Position numbers and translations under genes: made by a program
Source of the DNA: Burkholderiales bacterium C2
Lineage (GTDB): Bacteria > Pseudomonadota > Gammaproteobacteria > Burkholderiales > Burkholderiaceae_C
Direction: 5' to 3'
NCBI GenBank assembly: GCA_005503085.1
Contig: SCOI01000005.1
Span: 124,001 to 188,000 of the forward strand
Length of the DNA stretch: 64,000 nucleotides
Part shown: positions 42,101 to 49,350 of the stretch, piece by piece
Layout of the letters: each line of letters begins with the position of its first letter
Numbering within the stretch: position 1 is the first letter of the stretch
The notes under the pieces: model-generated
What the model saw: the letters and a program-made list of their open reading frames with translations, nothing else
Database searches by the model: none
What the model was told of the DNA's origin: nothing

Positions 42101-44564
42101 GCGCCACCAGCGAGCGGCGCAGGTTGTCGAACATCTTCCAGCGGTTGATCGCGCGCAGCCGGTAGCGGCCCGGTTTCAGCAGCAGCGGCAGCAGCTGCCA
42201 GTCGCCGCGGGTCCAGCGGTGCACGCGCGAGGCCGCCACATCGGCGTGAAAGGGCGCCTCCTCGATCAGCGTGATGTCGCTGACCGCCGCGCAGCGCGCC
42301 AGCGAGCCCTCCAGCAGATCATGGCTCAAGACCTGACCCTCGGGCAGGCGCCCGGCCAGCAGCGCGTGGACGGCGTGCACATGCAGCAGGCCCTTGCCGG
42401 TGAAGGTGCCCTCGTGGAACAGGTCCTGATAGACCTCGGAGCTGGCGGCGCTGTAGGGGTCGATGCCGCTGCGGCCGGCGAACAGCCAGTGATAGGGCGT
42501 GAAGTCGCGCTCGGCCGGCAGCGGCGTCACGACGCGCGGCTGCAGGATGCCGTAGCCGCCCAGCAGCCGCTGCCCGCTGGCGTCCAGCAGCGGCTGGTTG
42601 TGCGGGTGGGCCGCGACGCCGACCAGCTCGCGCAGGCGGCCGGGCGGCATGCCGGTGTCGCTGTCCAGCGTGACGATGTAGCGGGTGTCGGCGGCGATCT
42701 GTGTGAGTTCACCCAGCGGCATGAAGGCGGCGGCGTCGCCGCTGGCCAGCGCCTGGACCAGCTCTTCGAGCTTGCCGCGCTTGCGTTCCCAGCCTATCCA
42801 GCGCTGCTCGCTGGCGCAGAAACGGCGCCCGCGATGCAGCAGCAAAAAGCGCGGCGGCGCCCCCGGCGCGGCCGGATGACGCAGATTGAGTGCGCGCAGC
42901 TGCTGCGCGGCCTCGCTCAGCAGCGCCTCGTCGCCGTCGACATGCTGCTGCTCGGCGTCGCCCCAGTCACTCAGCAGCGCGAACTGGGCGTGGGCTTCCG
43001 GGTTGGCCAGATGATGCAGCTGCAGGCGCTGGGCCAGCGCGCGGATCGCGCCGGGCTCGCCCAGCAACGCCGGGATCACGACCATCACGCGATGCTCGGC
43101 CGGGATGCCCTCGGCCAATGCCAGTCGCGGCAGGTGCTGGGGCCGCAGCGATTCGCTGACCATGCGGTTGAGCAGGGCGACCACGGCCTCGGAGGCCGGG
43201 ATCAGCATCAGCGCCAGACCCAGCCAGAGCAGCCACCCGGGCTCGAGCGCAGACCTGGGCAGCAGCGCGCCGACCAGAGCCGCCGTGCCCAGCGCCAGCG
43301 TGCCCAGATACAACGGCAGGCGCAGCCGGCGCACGCCGCTGCGCCAGGCCAGCAGCCCCGGCTCGCGCAGGCCCAGCGCGCGCAGCAGGGTCGGCCGGCC
43401 TGCGCCTTGCAACCAGTAGCCGGCGGCGGCCGGCGCACTGGTCGGCCCGCCCGGCGCCAGCCGCATCAGGTCGAGCAGGGTCCTGGCCACCGACAGCTCG
43501 CTGCGGCCGCTGCGCCTGGCCAGACGCTCGATGCGGTGCAGGCTCTGGTCGCGGGTCTGGCTGTGCTCGGCGGCAAACACCGGGGCGCCCAGCATGAGTC
43601 GCATCAGGCTGCTGGTGTGGGCGATCAGCTCGGGCCAGTCGGCCGCGGCAATCGCGCGCAGCGAGTTGACCGCGTTGCTGACGCTGAGGTTGTCGGCGGT
43701 CTGGTCGGCGCTGAGCTGGGCCTGCAACGCGGCAGGGTCGGGCAGGGCGCGGTGCAGCCAGTCGAGCAGCCAGCCCTGCACATGGCCCTGGTCCACCGTG
43801 CTGCGGTCGTGCAGACGCAGCGCCAGCTGGGCCAGGAAGACCGGGCCGACGCCGCGCCGCTGCATCGTGCGATGCAGCTGGTCCAGCGCGTGCAGGCTGC
43901 AGCCGTCGAGCCGGTCGCAAAATAGATTGGCCAGTTCGCGCGCGGCCTTTTGCGTCGCGACCCGCTCGGCCAGGCGGCGCAGGTTCTCGATCAGCACGAC
44001 GCGCAAGGTGGTCGGCAGGGCCCAGGTCTCGCCCAGGGTCAGCTCGCGCGTCTCCTGGTAGGCGTTCAGAAAGGCCTGCAGCAGCTCGGCGTCGAAGGCG
44101 CTGTCGGTATGGGCGACAAAAGCCCAGGCCACGCCGTAGATGCGCGGCAATCCGGCCAGCGGCTCGGCGATCAGCAGCGGCAGCGCGCGGAAATAGCGGC
44201 TCGGCAGACCCTCATGGATCTCCTTGATCTGGGCCTCGATCAGATGGAAGTTGTCGAGCAGCCATTCGGCCGCCGGGCTGATGTCGTAGCCGCTGGCGGC
44301 CTGCGCGCCGATGTAGTGGCGGGCCTGACGCAGTACGCTGATATTGCTGCGCAGGCGTGGGAAGAAGCTCGCGGCGCCGGCGCCACCCCGGGTGGCCTGA
44401 TGGGTGTCGCCGAGGCTGCGGCCATGCTGGGCGAAGCGCTGCGGCCCGAACAGCTCGGCGCGTATCGGCGGCTGTAGTGCGCCGTCGTCCCGGTCCTGCA
44501 TGGCCAGCAGCGCCGCCGGGGCGGCGGGGAGCAGGCGCAGCAGCTCGGACGGCGCCCTGTCCAT
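36141..44564 (-). CDS. ndvB: Cyclic beta-1,2-glucan synthase
   Basis: Giant inner-membrane enzyme of 2807 residues, the normal size for NdvB/Cgs. Order: N-terminal region; membrane segments near 415-455 (LYLGTLALGTAALVGALLP, WLLWLGLALMLIPASEAVVA); GT84 glycosyltransferase with VTLDSDTGMPPGRL (~630) and HRWTRGDWQLLPLLL (~785); glycoamylase-like domain (YVSSVDSGNLCGHLL, ~1100); and a GH94-type C-terminal phosphorylase region with GSGDWNDGMNRVGHQ (~2480). It makes, cyclises and trims periplasmic cyclic beta-1,2-glucans used in osmotic adaptation and host interaction. The chosen ATG is 8 bases after the stop of the small membrane gene; a longer frame overlaps that gene. No frameshift is seen. Confidence 0.95.
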   Translation of the reverse strand: MDRAPSELLRLLPAAPAALLAMQDRDDGALQPPIRAELFGPQRFAQHGRSLGDTHQATRGGAGAASFFPRLRSNISVLRQARHYIGAQAASGYDISPAAEWLLDNFHLIEAQIKEIHEGLPSRYFRALPLLIAEPLAGLPRIYGVAWAFVAHTDSAFDAELLQAFLNAYQETRELTLGETWALPTTLRVVLIENLRRLAERVATQKAARELANLFCDRLDGCSLHALDQLHRTMQRRGVGPVFLAQLALRLHDRSTVDQGHVQGWLLDWLHRALPDPAALQAQLSADQTADNLSVSNAVNSLRAIAAADWPELIAHTSSLMRLMLGAPVFAAEHSQTRDQSLHRIERLARRSGRSELSVARTLLDLMRLAPGGPTSAPAAAGYWLQGAGRPTLLRALGLREPGLLAWRSGVRRLRLPLYLGTLALGTAALVGALLPRSALEPGWLLWLGLALMLIPASEAVVALLNRMVSESLRPQHLPRLALAEGIPAEHRVMVVIPALLGEPGAIRALAQRLQLHHLANPEAHAQFALLSDWGDAEQQHVDGDEALLSEAAQQLRALNLRHPAAPGAPPRFLLLHRGRRFCASEQRWIGWERKRGKLEELVQALASGDAAAFMPLGELTQIAADTRYIVTLDSDTGMPPGRLRELVGVAAHPHNQPLLDASGQRLLGGYGILQPRVVTPLPAERDFTPYHWLFAGRSGIDPYSAASSEVYQDLFHEGTFTGKGLLHVHAVHALLAGRLPEGQVLSHDLLEGSLARCAAVSDITLIEEAPFHADVAASRVHRWTRGDWQLLPLLLKPGRYRLRAINRWKMFDNLRRSLVAPAALALLLLSLAGLVLSPAAALTLVLAAFTAGPLLGALAGLAPSRDDLALGHFYRQAMLELVRALAGGLWHLSQLPQQALLALDAITRSLYRTLISRRKLLQWTTAAAAQAAAKTGLLESLRQHWRAPLLGALLLSGRTPYPALSLALGLLWLGAPLVSWWVSRPRRRAATRPAAEQAYLSGVARDTWRFFERCVGPEDLHLPPDNLQTLPHEMLAHRSSPTNFGLYLLSAVCARQFGWIGTEELLKRLEATLASMAGLQRYHGHFLNWYDTQTRAPLLPMYVSSVDSGNLCGHLLAVSQACLELAQAPYDEGPARRALAASRLRLRALLPADSPLLIETHKAESFEQLMQAHMAAEPLAWLLADHLATLRSMELDRQAMLLGSDDGRLRLRALARDCEVLAWEADFKFLYSDKRQLFHIGFRVAEQQLDEGFFDLLASESRLTSLLAIAKGDVPVRHWSALGRPFYAQGTAAGLRSWSGSMFEYLMPGLVLDEPQGSALREACEAAVQEQIDFGALHGTPWGVSESAYAGSDHTLAYQYAPQGVPRLALRRTPPDELVIAPYATAMAAPLAPQRALQNLQRLESLGARGRYGFIEALDFTPSRRTGAAAFMPVSTFMSHHQGMSIVALANLLLGGVAQRWGMADAHLQAVASLLHESAPREVSRLAAPDPGPPPLAATERSAGLLREVLPGMAAIAPTHLLSNGRYSVSLRANGAGSSHWGRQGISRWRDDALRDAYGSFFYLRRRPGAAPVSLSQHPAPDPAAQYQALFHADRVSLSADWPDLQSQITVWVSPEDDIEFRQVELRNTGDKLLEIELISAFEPSLAEARADEAHPAFGNLFVRAEWRPAQQALCFERKPRLATERGLHAAHFLTHTEHALLGLSGQTDRALWLGRSRAVNRPLAQLRPLPASGDTLALETGLDPVCALGVSLRIAPHAKAVLTFATAASDDAGVLHAVIDKYHQQSHVQRASLMSATLAGIRLRALRISPEHFAAVQSLSTALLLSLTRPLALPGVCDRRLLWRFGISGDRPLILVTAGVMAGVGLLRTLAQALRLWAWGGLACDLVVVNAEPVSYQMALQREIAALRERHGSEGSHAHVSTSASTGFHQLRAEELSADELSTLQQLARVRLHADGRPLLHHLQVWTTQHEQALAARQEVSASALEVASGGPAQPARGSFAQGGEEFRFEVDAAMRAPRPWINVLANPEFGCQVSEGGGGHSWARNSRMNQLTAWSNDPLADPPSEWFLLQDLRSLEVWSTAAGAWGDQSVAYRVAHGQGYTRISHRRGDLEVSALWCVDPQLAVKQLQLRIANRGAQRQQLRLIGIAEWMMGAQRSDRGTVHTALHSQRLPDGPDGACKLSALLATQPERSGGLGEGTAFLALAGPPDALPDWSCDRRECFDARGRLVLPDHFGQRSGAGLDPCAALAVTLDLPPGQTEQRTWLLGWAETPDAARQLAAVAAAVPSQQRLDAQRRDWDALLGAARVKTPDPLFDALVNRWLLYQAVSCRLWAKAGFYQAGGATGFRDQLQDAMALAWAAPQLLREQILACAARQFPEGDVQHWWHAPGGAGVRTHFSDDLLWLPHACVHYLRASGDAALLEQRLPFLEGAAIPEGAEDAYYTPAVSSHKSSVYEHAALALDRSLRVGVHGLPLMGSGDWNDGMNRVGHQGRGESVWLAWFACRIVADFAPLARERGDTERAERWERAAAGWRAALAGPAWDGQWYKRAFFDDGQPLGSAANSEARIDLIAQAWAVLSGVEGEPGRAQQAMASAHALLVDAEAGLIRLLDPPLAHADPSAGYIQAYPPGVRENGGQYSHAGIWALMAQARLNRPSDLPYQYFCHLSPAHRAAHPQQGPVYGLEPYVMAGDIYTQPPYIGRGGWSWYTGAAAWLHRAALEAIFGLKLEAQSLSFAPCLPAHWPEAELTLRRDGRQMRFILLRAKPEQARVAAAAAGATLIDEGQVLRWQDLAPETCFVLPLTPIAA

Positions 44565-44572
44565 GACCGCGC

Positions 44573-44800
44573 TCAATACAGCAGGGTGCTGGCGGCGATC
44601 AGGGCGGCCAGCAGCACCAGGCTGGTGACCAGGCGTGCGGCGACGAAGCGGTGCAAGAGCTCGGCGCCGCAGCGCAGGCCAAACAGGCGGCCGCTCATGC
44701 GGCGGCACAGGCTCAGGTGCTCGCCCAGCGAGGACAGCTCCATCGGCGAGGTGTCGGTGCTGTCGCCATAGGACGAGGTGCTCCAGTTCGGTGTGTTCAT
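44573..44800 (-). CDS. Small membrane protein upstream of ndvB
   Basis: Protein of 75 residues. The N-terminal half is polar (MNTPNWSTSSYGDSTDTSPM), then a Cys/Arg-containing segment (LSLCRRMSGRLFGLRCG), then one C-terminal transmembrane helix (LVTSLVLLAALIAASTLLY). It is a single-pass, tail-anchored-like protein with its gene 8 bases before ndvB, so cotranscription is nearly certain. No family recognised. It could regulate or anchor the synthase; this is inference from position. Confidence 0.7.
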   Translation of the reverse strand: MNTPNWSTSSYGDSTDTSPMELSSLGEHLSLCRRMSGRLFGLRCGAELLHRFVAARLVTSLVLLAALIAASTLLY

Positions 44801-44963
44801 CGAAGGCTCCGCCCGCCGGGCTTGCTGGGACCGACGGCAATCGTGTGGCAGAAACGAGCGCGCCGCTGGCGCTCTCGCAAGAGGGCCGCGAGCAGGGCCC
44901 GTGGCGTGTTTCATCGTAGGCAGCGCGGCCGTGGCCGTCTGTCGGACGGCCGGCCCCGTCCGG

Positions 44964-44990
44964 TGTAGGACCAAGCGCCGTGTCGCGTCC
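44964..44990. promoter_or_regulatory. TGTAGGAC...GTCC motif upstream of ndvB unit
   Basis: TGTAGGAC (44964-44971) with GTCC at 44987-44990, extended as AGGAC/GTCCT. CGGAC-N10-GTCCG lies at 44943-44962. The same octamer precedes the DUF4398/OmpA pair at 34723, and both units encode envelope or osmotic functions, so a shared regulator is possible. Confidence 0.35.
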
Positions 44991-45076
44991 TGGGGCACCG
45001 TGCCGGCCGTACAGGGTCTATGTTTTTAGCCGCTGGCCGCGGCGTCGTCTGTGCGCTGGCCCACATGGCTGCTCAC

Positions 45077-45121
45077 TATGTTCGATAGCGTACATATCAA
45101 TCGGGAGCGACTGCGTATAGT
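45077..45121 (+). promoter_or_regulatory. Candidate activator site and -10 of Crp-like gene
   Basis: TATGT (45077-45081) and ACATA (45092-45096) form a dyad centred at 45086.5. TATAGT (45116-45121) could be a -10 element, placing the start site near 45128 and the dyad at about -41.5, the class II position for Crp/Fnr activators. No good -35 is present, which fits activator dependence. Confidence 0.4.
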
Positions 45122-45171
45122 CAAATCAGGGCCTGACAGCGTCGGGTCTCTTGCTTTGCATGGAGTTCCCG

Positions 45172-45891
45172 ATGGCCTCAGCGCCCGATCCCCGCCACAA
45201 CCGCCTGCTGGCTGCCTTGCCCGAGGCCGAGTGGCTGCGCTGGCAGCCGCTGCTCGAAGCGGTCGAGCTGCCGCTGGGCGAGGTGCTCTATGAGTCCGGC
45301 GGCACCCTGAGCCATGTGTACTTTCCGACCACGGCCATCGTGTCCCTGCTCTATGTGCTGGCAGACGGTGCCTCGGCCGAGATCGCGGTGGTCGGGCATG
45401 AGGGCCTGGTCGGCATCTCGCTGTTCATGGGCGGCGGCTCGACGCCCAGCCGCGCCGTGGTGCAGAGTGCCGGCCAGGGCTTTCGGCTGCACTCGCAGCA
45501 TATGAAGGATGAGTTCAACCGCGCCGGGCCGGTGATGCATCTGCTGCTGCGCTACACCCAGGCCCTGATCACGCAGATGGCGCAGACCGCCGTCTGCAAC
45601 CGCCACCACTCGCTGGACCAGCAGCTGTGCCGCTGGCTGCTGCTGAGCCTGGACCGGCTTGACGGCAACGAGCTGGTGATGACCCAGGAGCTGATCGCCA
45701 ATATGCTGGGCGTGCGCCGCGAGGGCGTGACCGAGGGCGCGCTGAAGCTGCAGAAGGCCGGCCTGATCCGCTATGCGCGCGGCCGCATCTCGGTGCTGGA
45801 CCGCGCCGGGCTGGAGGCCTGCACCTGCGAGTGCTATGCCGTGGTCAAGGCCGAGTACGACCGCCTGCTGCCCTCCACCATCAGCGCCTGA
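45172..45891 (+). CDS. Crp/Fnr-family transcriptional regulator, first of a tandem pair
   Basis: Protein of 239 residues. A cyclic nucleotide-binding-like beta-barrel (LYESGGTLSHVYFPTTAIVS, EIAVVGHEGLVGISLFMGGG) precedes a Crp-type winged helix (MTQELIANMLGVRREGVTEG, ALKLQKAGLIRYARGRISVL). The barrel lacks the canonical Arg/Ser-Ala cAMP pocket, so cAMP binding is unlikely. GGAG six bases before the ATG at 45172 sets the start. A short Cys-containing tail (ACTCECYAVV) could be redox-sensitive, though this is speculative. Confidence 0.9.
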   Translation: MASAPDPRHNRLLAALPEAEWLRWQPLLEAVELPLGEVLYESGGTLSHVYFPTTAIVSLLYVLADGASAEIAVVGHEGLVGISLFMGGGSTPSRAVVQSAGQGFRLHSQHMKDEFNRAGPVMHLLLRYTQALITQMAQTAVCNRHHSLDQQLCRWLLLSLDRLDGNELVMTQELIANMLGVRREGVTEGALKLQKAGLIRYARGRISVLDRAGLEACTCECYAVVKAEYDRLLPSTISA

Positions 45892-45974
45892 GGGCCGCTC
45901 GGTTCGGCAACGTACAGACCGCCGCCTGACTTCTGCACATGCTTGGGCTTGCCTCTGCCCAAGGAGTGACGCTG

Positions 45975-46664
45975 TTGAGCCCCGCCGAAAATCATCTGAT
46001 CGCCGAACTGCCGCGCCCGGGCCGCCAGCGGCTGCAGGCCCTGTGCGAGCCTGTCGAGCTGGCGCTGGCCGAGGTGCTGTGCGAGCAGGGCGCGCCGACG
46101 CGTCATGTCTACTTCCCGGTCGACGGCTTCATCTCGCTGGTGACCCAGGTCGATCAGCATCCGGGGCTGGAGGTCGGCATGGTCGGGCGCGAGGGCATGC
46201 TGGGCGTGCATCTGGCCCTGGGCGTGGCGACCTCGCCGCTGCGCGCCCTGGTGCAGGGGCCGGGTCTGGCCTGGCGCGTTGCGGCGGCACCGTTCCGGCG
46301 CGAGCTGGCCGACAGTCCGGCGCTGCAGCGCAGCCTGGACCGCTATCTGTATGTGCTGATGGCCCAGCTGGCCACCGCCTCGGCCTGCCTGCGCTTTCAT
46401 CAGATCGCGCCGCGGCTGGCGCGCTGGCTGCTGATGAGCCAGGACCGCGCCCATGCGGTGCGCTTTCATGTCACCCATGAGTTCCTGGCCTATATGCTGG
46501 GGGTGCGCCGGGTCGGCATCACGGTGGCGGCGGGCGTGCTGCAGCGCCAGGGCCTGATCAGCTACCGGCGCGGCGAGCTGACGGTGCTGGACCGGCCCGG
46601 TCTGGAAGCGGCCGCCTGCAGCTGCTACGGCACGGATCGGCGTTCCTATGCGACCCAGCTCTAG
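45975..46664 (+). CDS. Crp/Fnr-family transcriptional regulator, second of a tandem pair
   Basis: Paralogue of the preceding gene with the same layout: barrel (SLVTQVDQHPGLEVGMVGRE, GMLGVHLALG) and winged helix (HVTHEFLAYMLGVRRVGITV), and a similar Cys-containing tail (AAACSCYGTD). The start is taken as TTG at 45975 because AAGGAG lies eight bases before it and the protein then starts LSPAENHLIAELP, matching its paralogue. An in-frame ATG at 45939 has no ribosome binding site but cannot be excluded. The pair probably arose by tandem duplication. Confidence 0.85.
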   Translation: MSPAENHLIAELPRPGRQRLQALCEPVELALAEVLCEQGAPTRHVYFPVDGFISLVTQVDQHPGLEVGMVGREGMLGVHLALGVATSPLRALVQGPGLAWRVAAAPFRRELADSPALQRSLDRYLYVLMAQLATASACLRFHQIAPRLARWLLMSQDRAHAVRFHVTHEFLAYMLGVRRVGITVAAGVLQRQGLISYRRGELTVLDRPGLEAAACSCYGTDRRSYATQL

Positions 46665-46816
46665 GTTTTTGCCATCGTTTGTTGCAAGGTGTTGCAGGGG
46701 CACCGCGTTGGTGCGTGCTGTGTGCGGTGGCGCACAGACGAACGCCGGCTGGCTTCGCCCAATACCGAGATCGGCCGCTGTGCTCCGTTCTTCGATCACT
46801 GTCTGGAGTGTTCTCG

Positions 46817-47716
46817 ATGCTTAGTGTTTCCAGCCCGCGCTCCCCGCGCACCGAGCACCACCAGGCGATGCCTGACCTCCTGCAAGCCAGCGATCATCGG
46901 GCGATGCGGCAGCCCGACATCCAGCTGTGTGACTGGAACGATCTGTTTGCCGCGGTGAAGACCAGGCTTCGGGCCCTGGTCGGCGAGCGCGTCACGGTGC
47001 GCACGGTGCTGAGCGCCCCGGTGCGCGCGAGCCAGGTCCAGGCCGGCGTGCTGGAGTGCGTGGCCGCGCTGGATCAGCTGCATGGGACCTTGGTCCAGGA
47101 ACTGGCCCGCAGCGGCGCGCTGGAGCTGCAGCTGTTCGACGCGCAGAGCGCGCTGGCTGCGGCGCGCGCCGAGCTGGCCGGCACCCAGGACGAGGAACGC
47201 AAGGCGCGCCATCTGGCCATGCACGACGGCCTGACGGGCCTGCCGAACCGGCGCTATTTCAGCGAGCGCCTGGACCATGCGCTGGCCCATCTGGAGTCGC
47301 CAGACATCACGCTGGCGCTGTTCTATCTGGACCTGGACGACTTCAAGCTGATCAATGATCAGCACGGCCACGAGGTCGGTGACGAGGTGCTGAAGGTGGT
47401 GGCCCGGCGCCTGGCCCGGGTGGTGCGCAGCGAGGACATGTTCAGCCGCCTGGCCGGCGACGAGTTTGCCTGCCTGCGCATGGGGCCGGCGCTGGGCCGG
47501 CCGCAGCTGAGCGCGCTGGCCGTCAAGCTGTTCGATGCGGTCAGCGCACCGCTGAGCATCGGCCCGCTGAGCTTGCAGATCAAGCCCAGCATCGGCATCG
47601 CGCTCTACCCGGGCGACGGCAGCAGCAGCGCCGCTTTGCTCAGAAGCGCCGATGCGGCCATGTATGAGGCCAAGCGCCAGCACTGCGGCCACGCCTTCTT
47701 CGATCAGGGCGGCTGA
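46817..47716 (+). CDS. Diguanylate cyclase with AGDEF active site
   Basis: Protein of 299 residues. An N-terminal helical region (residues 1-125, including a coiled-coil-like stretch) precedes a GGDEF domain from about residue 135 (HDGLTGLPNRRYFSERLDHA; YLDLDDFKLINDQHG). The signature reads AGDEF at residues 213-217, with Ala replacing the first Gly; this variant is known in active cyclases. No obvious membrane segment or PAS domain. GGAG eight bases upstream supports this ATG. It likely makes c-di-GMP. Confidence 0.9.
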   Translation: MLSVSSPRSPRTEHHQAMPDLLQASDHRAMRQPDIQLCDWNDLFAAVKTRLRALVGERVTVRTVLSAPVRASQVQAGVLECVAALDQLHGTLVQELARSGALELQLFDAQSALAAARAELAGTQDEERKARHLAMHDGLTGLPNRRYFSERLDHALAHLESPDITLALFYLDLDDFKLINDQHGHEVGDEVLKVVARRLARVVRSEDMFSRLAGDEFACLRMGPALGRPQLSALAVKLFDAVSAPLSIGPLSLQIKPSIGIALYPGDGSSSAALLRSADAAMYEAKRQHCGHAFFDQGG

Positions 47717-47751
47717 ACCGGCGCGAGGCGCCGCCCGCGAGCTGCGCGACA

Positions 47752-48288
47752 ATGCGGCGCATGCAAGCAAGAACCCCCGATCCCGTCCGCCCCGAAGGCT
47801 TTTTGCGCGTCAGCGCCGCGCTGGCCGCCAGGCAGCATGCCCATGCGCCGCTATGGCTGGAGGTGGCGGCGCGTACCTCGCAGGAGGCGGCCGACGCGCT
47901 GGGCGTGAGCCTGGGCCAGATCGCCAAGTCGGTGGTGTTTCGCCGCAAGACGGACGAGCAGGCGGTGCTGGTGATCGCCTCGGGCGACCGGCGCGTGGAC
48001 GAGAAGAAGCTCAAGGAACTGACCGGCCCGCTGGGCCGCGCCGATGCCGACTATGTGAAGGCGCGCACCGGTTTTTCCATCGGCGGCGTCTCGCCGCTGG
48101 GTTTCGCGCCCATCGAGGGTGCGGCCGCGCCGCTGCTCTTCGTCGACCAGGAGCTGTTCCGCTTCGACGTGATCTGGGCCGCCGCCGGTCATCCGAATGG
48201 CGTGTTCAAGATGACGCCGGCCGAGCTGGCGGCGCTGACCGAGGCGCCGGTGATCGATGTGGTCTTGCCTGTGCAGGCAGCGATATGA
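47752..48288 (+). CDS. YbaK/EbsC family aminoacyl-tRNA deacylase-like protein
   Basis: Protein of 178 residues of the YbaK/ProX editing fold: AADALGVSLGQIAKSVVFRR, AVLVIASGDRRVDEKKLKEL and KARTGFSIGGVSPLGF are characteristic. Family members hydrolyse mischarged Cys- or Ala-tRNA(Pro). ATG at 47761 is an equally possible start; no clear ribosome site decides. Its stop overlaps the DUF1289 start. Confidence 0.92.
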   Translation: MRRMQARTPDPVRPEGFLRVSAALAARQHAHAPLWLEVAARTSQEAADALGVSLGQIAKSVVFRRKTDEQAVLVIASGDRRVDEKKLKELTGPLGRADADYVKARTGFSIGGVSPLGFAPIEGAAAPLLFVDQELFRFDVIWAAAGHPNGVFKMTPAELAALTEAPVIDVVLPVQAAI

Positions 48289-48515
48289 ACGCCGTGCTTG
48301 TTTCCAGCGTCCCGTCGCCTTGCAGCAATGTCTGCAAGATGCATGAGGCGAGCGGCTGGTGCGAGGGCTGCGCCCGAACCATTGCCGAGATCGCGGCCTG
48401 GTCCAGGGCCGACGACGCCACCCGCCTGGCCATCCTGGCCCGCCTGCCCGAGCGCCGCGCCGCGCTGATCGAGCAGGGCATCTTCACCGCAGCAGCCTCC
48501 ACGGACGGCCCCTGA
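48285..48515 (+). CDS. DUF1289 family small protein
   Basis: Protein of 76 residues with the four-cysteine pattern of DUF1289: CSNVCKMHEASGWCEGCART followed by IAEIAAWSRADD. Likely binds a metal or Fe-S cluster; function unknown. It overlaps the YbaK-like stop as ATGA and its own stop shares one base with the next start, so all three genes are coupled. Confidence 0.9.
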   Translation: MNAVLVSSVPSPCSNVCKMHEASGWCEGCARTIAEIAAWSRADDATRLAILARLPERRAALIEQGIFTAAASTDGP

Positions 48516-49165
48516 TGAAACACCTGACCTTTTACTTCGACCCCGTCTCGCCCTATGCGGCCCTGGCCTTCGACCGTCTGCCCGAGGCGCTGGTGGGCTG
48601 CAGCTACACGGTCGAGTACCGGCCGGTGCTGTTCGCGGCCCTGCTGCATGCGATCGGCCAGAAGGGCCCGGCCGAGATCGAGAGCAAGCGCCAGTGGACC
48701 TTCCGCCAGGTGGCCTGGCTGGCCCACCAGCTGAACATCCCGCTGGATACGCCGGCCCAGCATCCCTTCAACCCGCTGCCGCTGCTGCGCCTGGCCTGGG
48801 CCTGCGGCGCGCAGCCGCTGGGCACGCCGAATCGCCTGGTGGTCGAGAAGATCCTGCATCATGTCTGGCGCTCGGCCGGTGCCGATGCCGTCAACCCCGA
48901 GCGCCTGGCCGCGCTGACGCAAGACCTGGCCCCGGCCCGCGATCCGGGCAGCGAGGTGATCAAGGAGCAATTGCGCCAGGCCACCGAGCAGGCGCTGAAG
49001 GCGGGTGTGTTCGGGGTGCCGACGATCGCCGTGGACGGGCGGCTGTTCTGGGGCCTGGACGCGCTGCCGATGCTGGCCGCCTATCTGAAGGGCGATCCCT
49101 GGTTTGCCAGCGGCGCCTGGGAGGCGGCCGGGGCCAAGCGCGCCGGCGTCGTGCGCCGCCACTGA
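48515..49165 (+). CDS. 2-hydroxychromene-2-carboxylate isomerase-like (DsbA/GST-kappa fold)
   Basis: Protein of 216 residues with the family N-terminus (FYFDPVSPYAALAFDRLPEA), the central YRPVLFAALLHAIGQKGPAE and the C-terminal GVFGVPTIAVDGRLFWGLD. The enzyme family is known from naphthalene breakdown, but most chromosomal members outside such clusters have unknown substrates; the neighbours here give no aromatic context. Ser replaces the thioredoxin Cys, as normal in this family. Confidence 0.9.
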   Translation: MKHLTFYFDPVSPYAALAFDRLPEALVGCSYTVEYRPVLFAALLHAIGQKGPAEIESKRQWTFRQVAWLAHQLNIPLDTPAQHPFNPLPLLRLAWACGAQPLGTPNRLVVEKILHHVWRSAGADAVNPERLAALTQDLAPARDPGSEVIKEQLRQATEQALKAGVFGVPTIAVDGRLFWGLDALPMLAAYLKGDPWFASGAWEAAGAKRAGVVRRH

Positions 49166-49350
49166 GCCCGTCTCGGTGCTTACCCTGCCCAGGGCTCTCA
49201 TCTCACATCGAGAAATGAAAACCTAGGGTTGCAGCGGGTTTCGTCAGCCAGCGTTCAGCGCCGCGTCAGACGAGGGTCAGAGCCGGCTCCGATAGTCGCG
49301 CCATGGATCACCGGTCGGTGGTCCTTCGCAACATATCGGAGACAAGCATC

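Larger units (their letters stand above)
44801..45171. other. 371-base divergent intergenic region (ndvB unit / Crp-like gene)
   Basis: No convincing gene. It holds the TGTAGGAC motif (44964-44990), the dyad CGGAC-N10-GTCCG just before it, and a TATGT/ACATA inverted repeat with a TATAGT -10-like element towards the Crp-like gene. The final ~110 bases are clearly less GC-rich than the rest, as expected for a promoter. Confidence 0.5.

Noticed and set aside
39465-43925. 1486-codon plus-strand frame opposite ndvB
   Set aside because: Composition is Gln/Arg/Ala repeats with no domain; ndvB on the other strand has clear catalytic motifs throughout.
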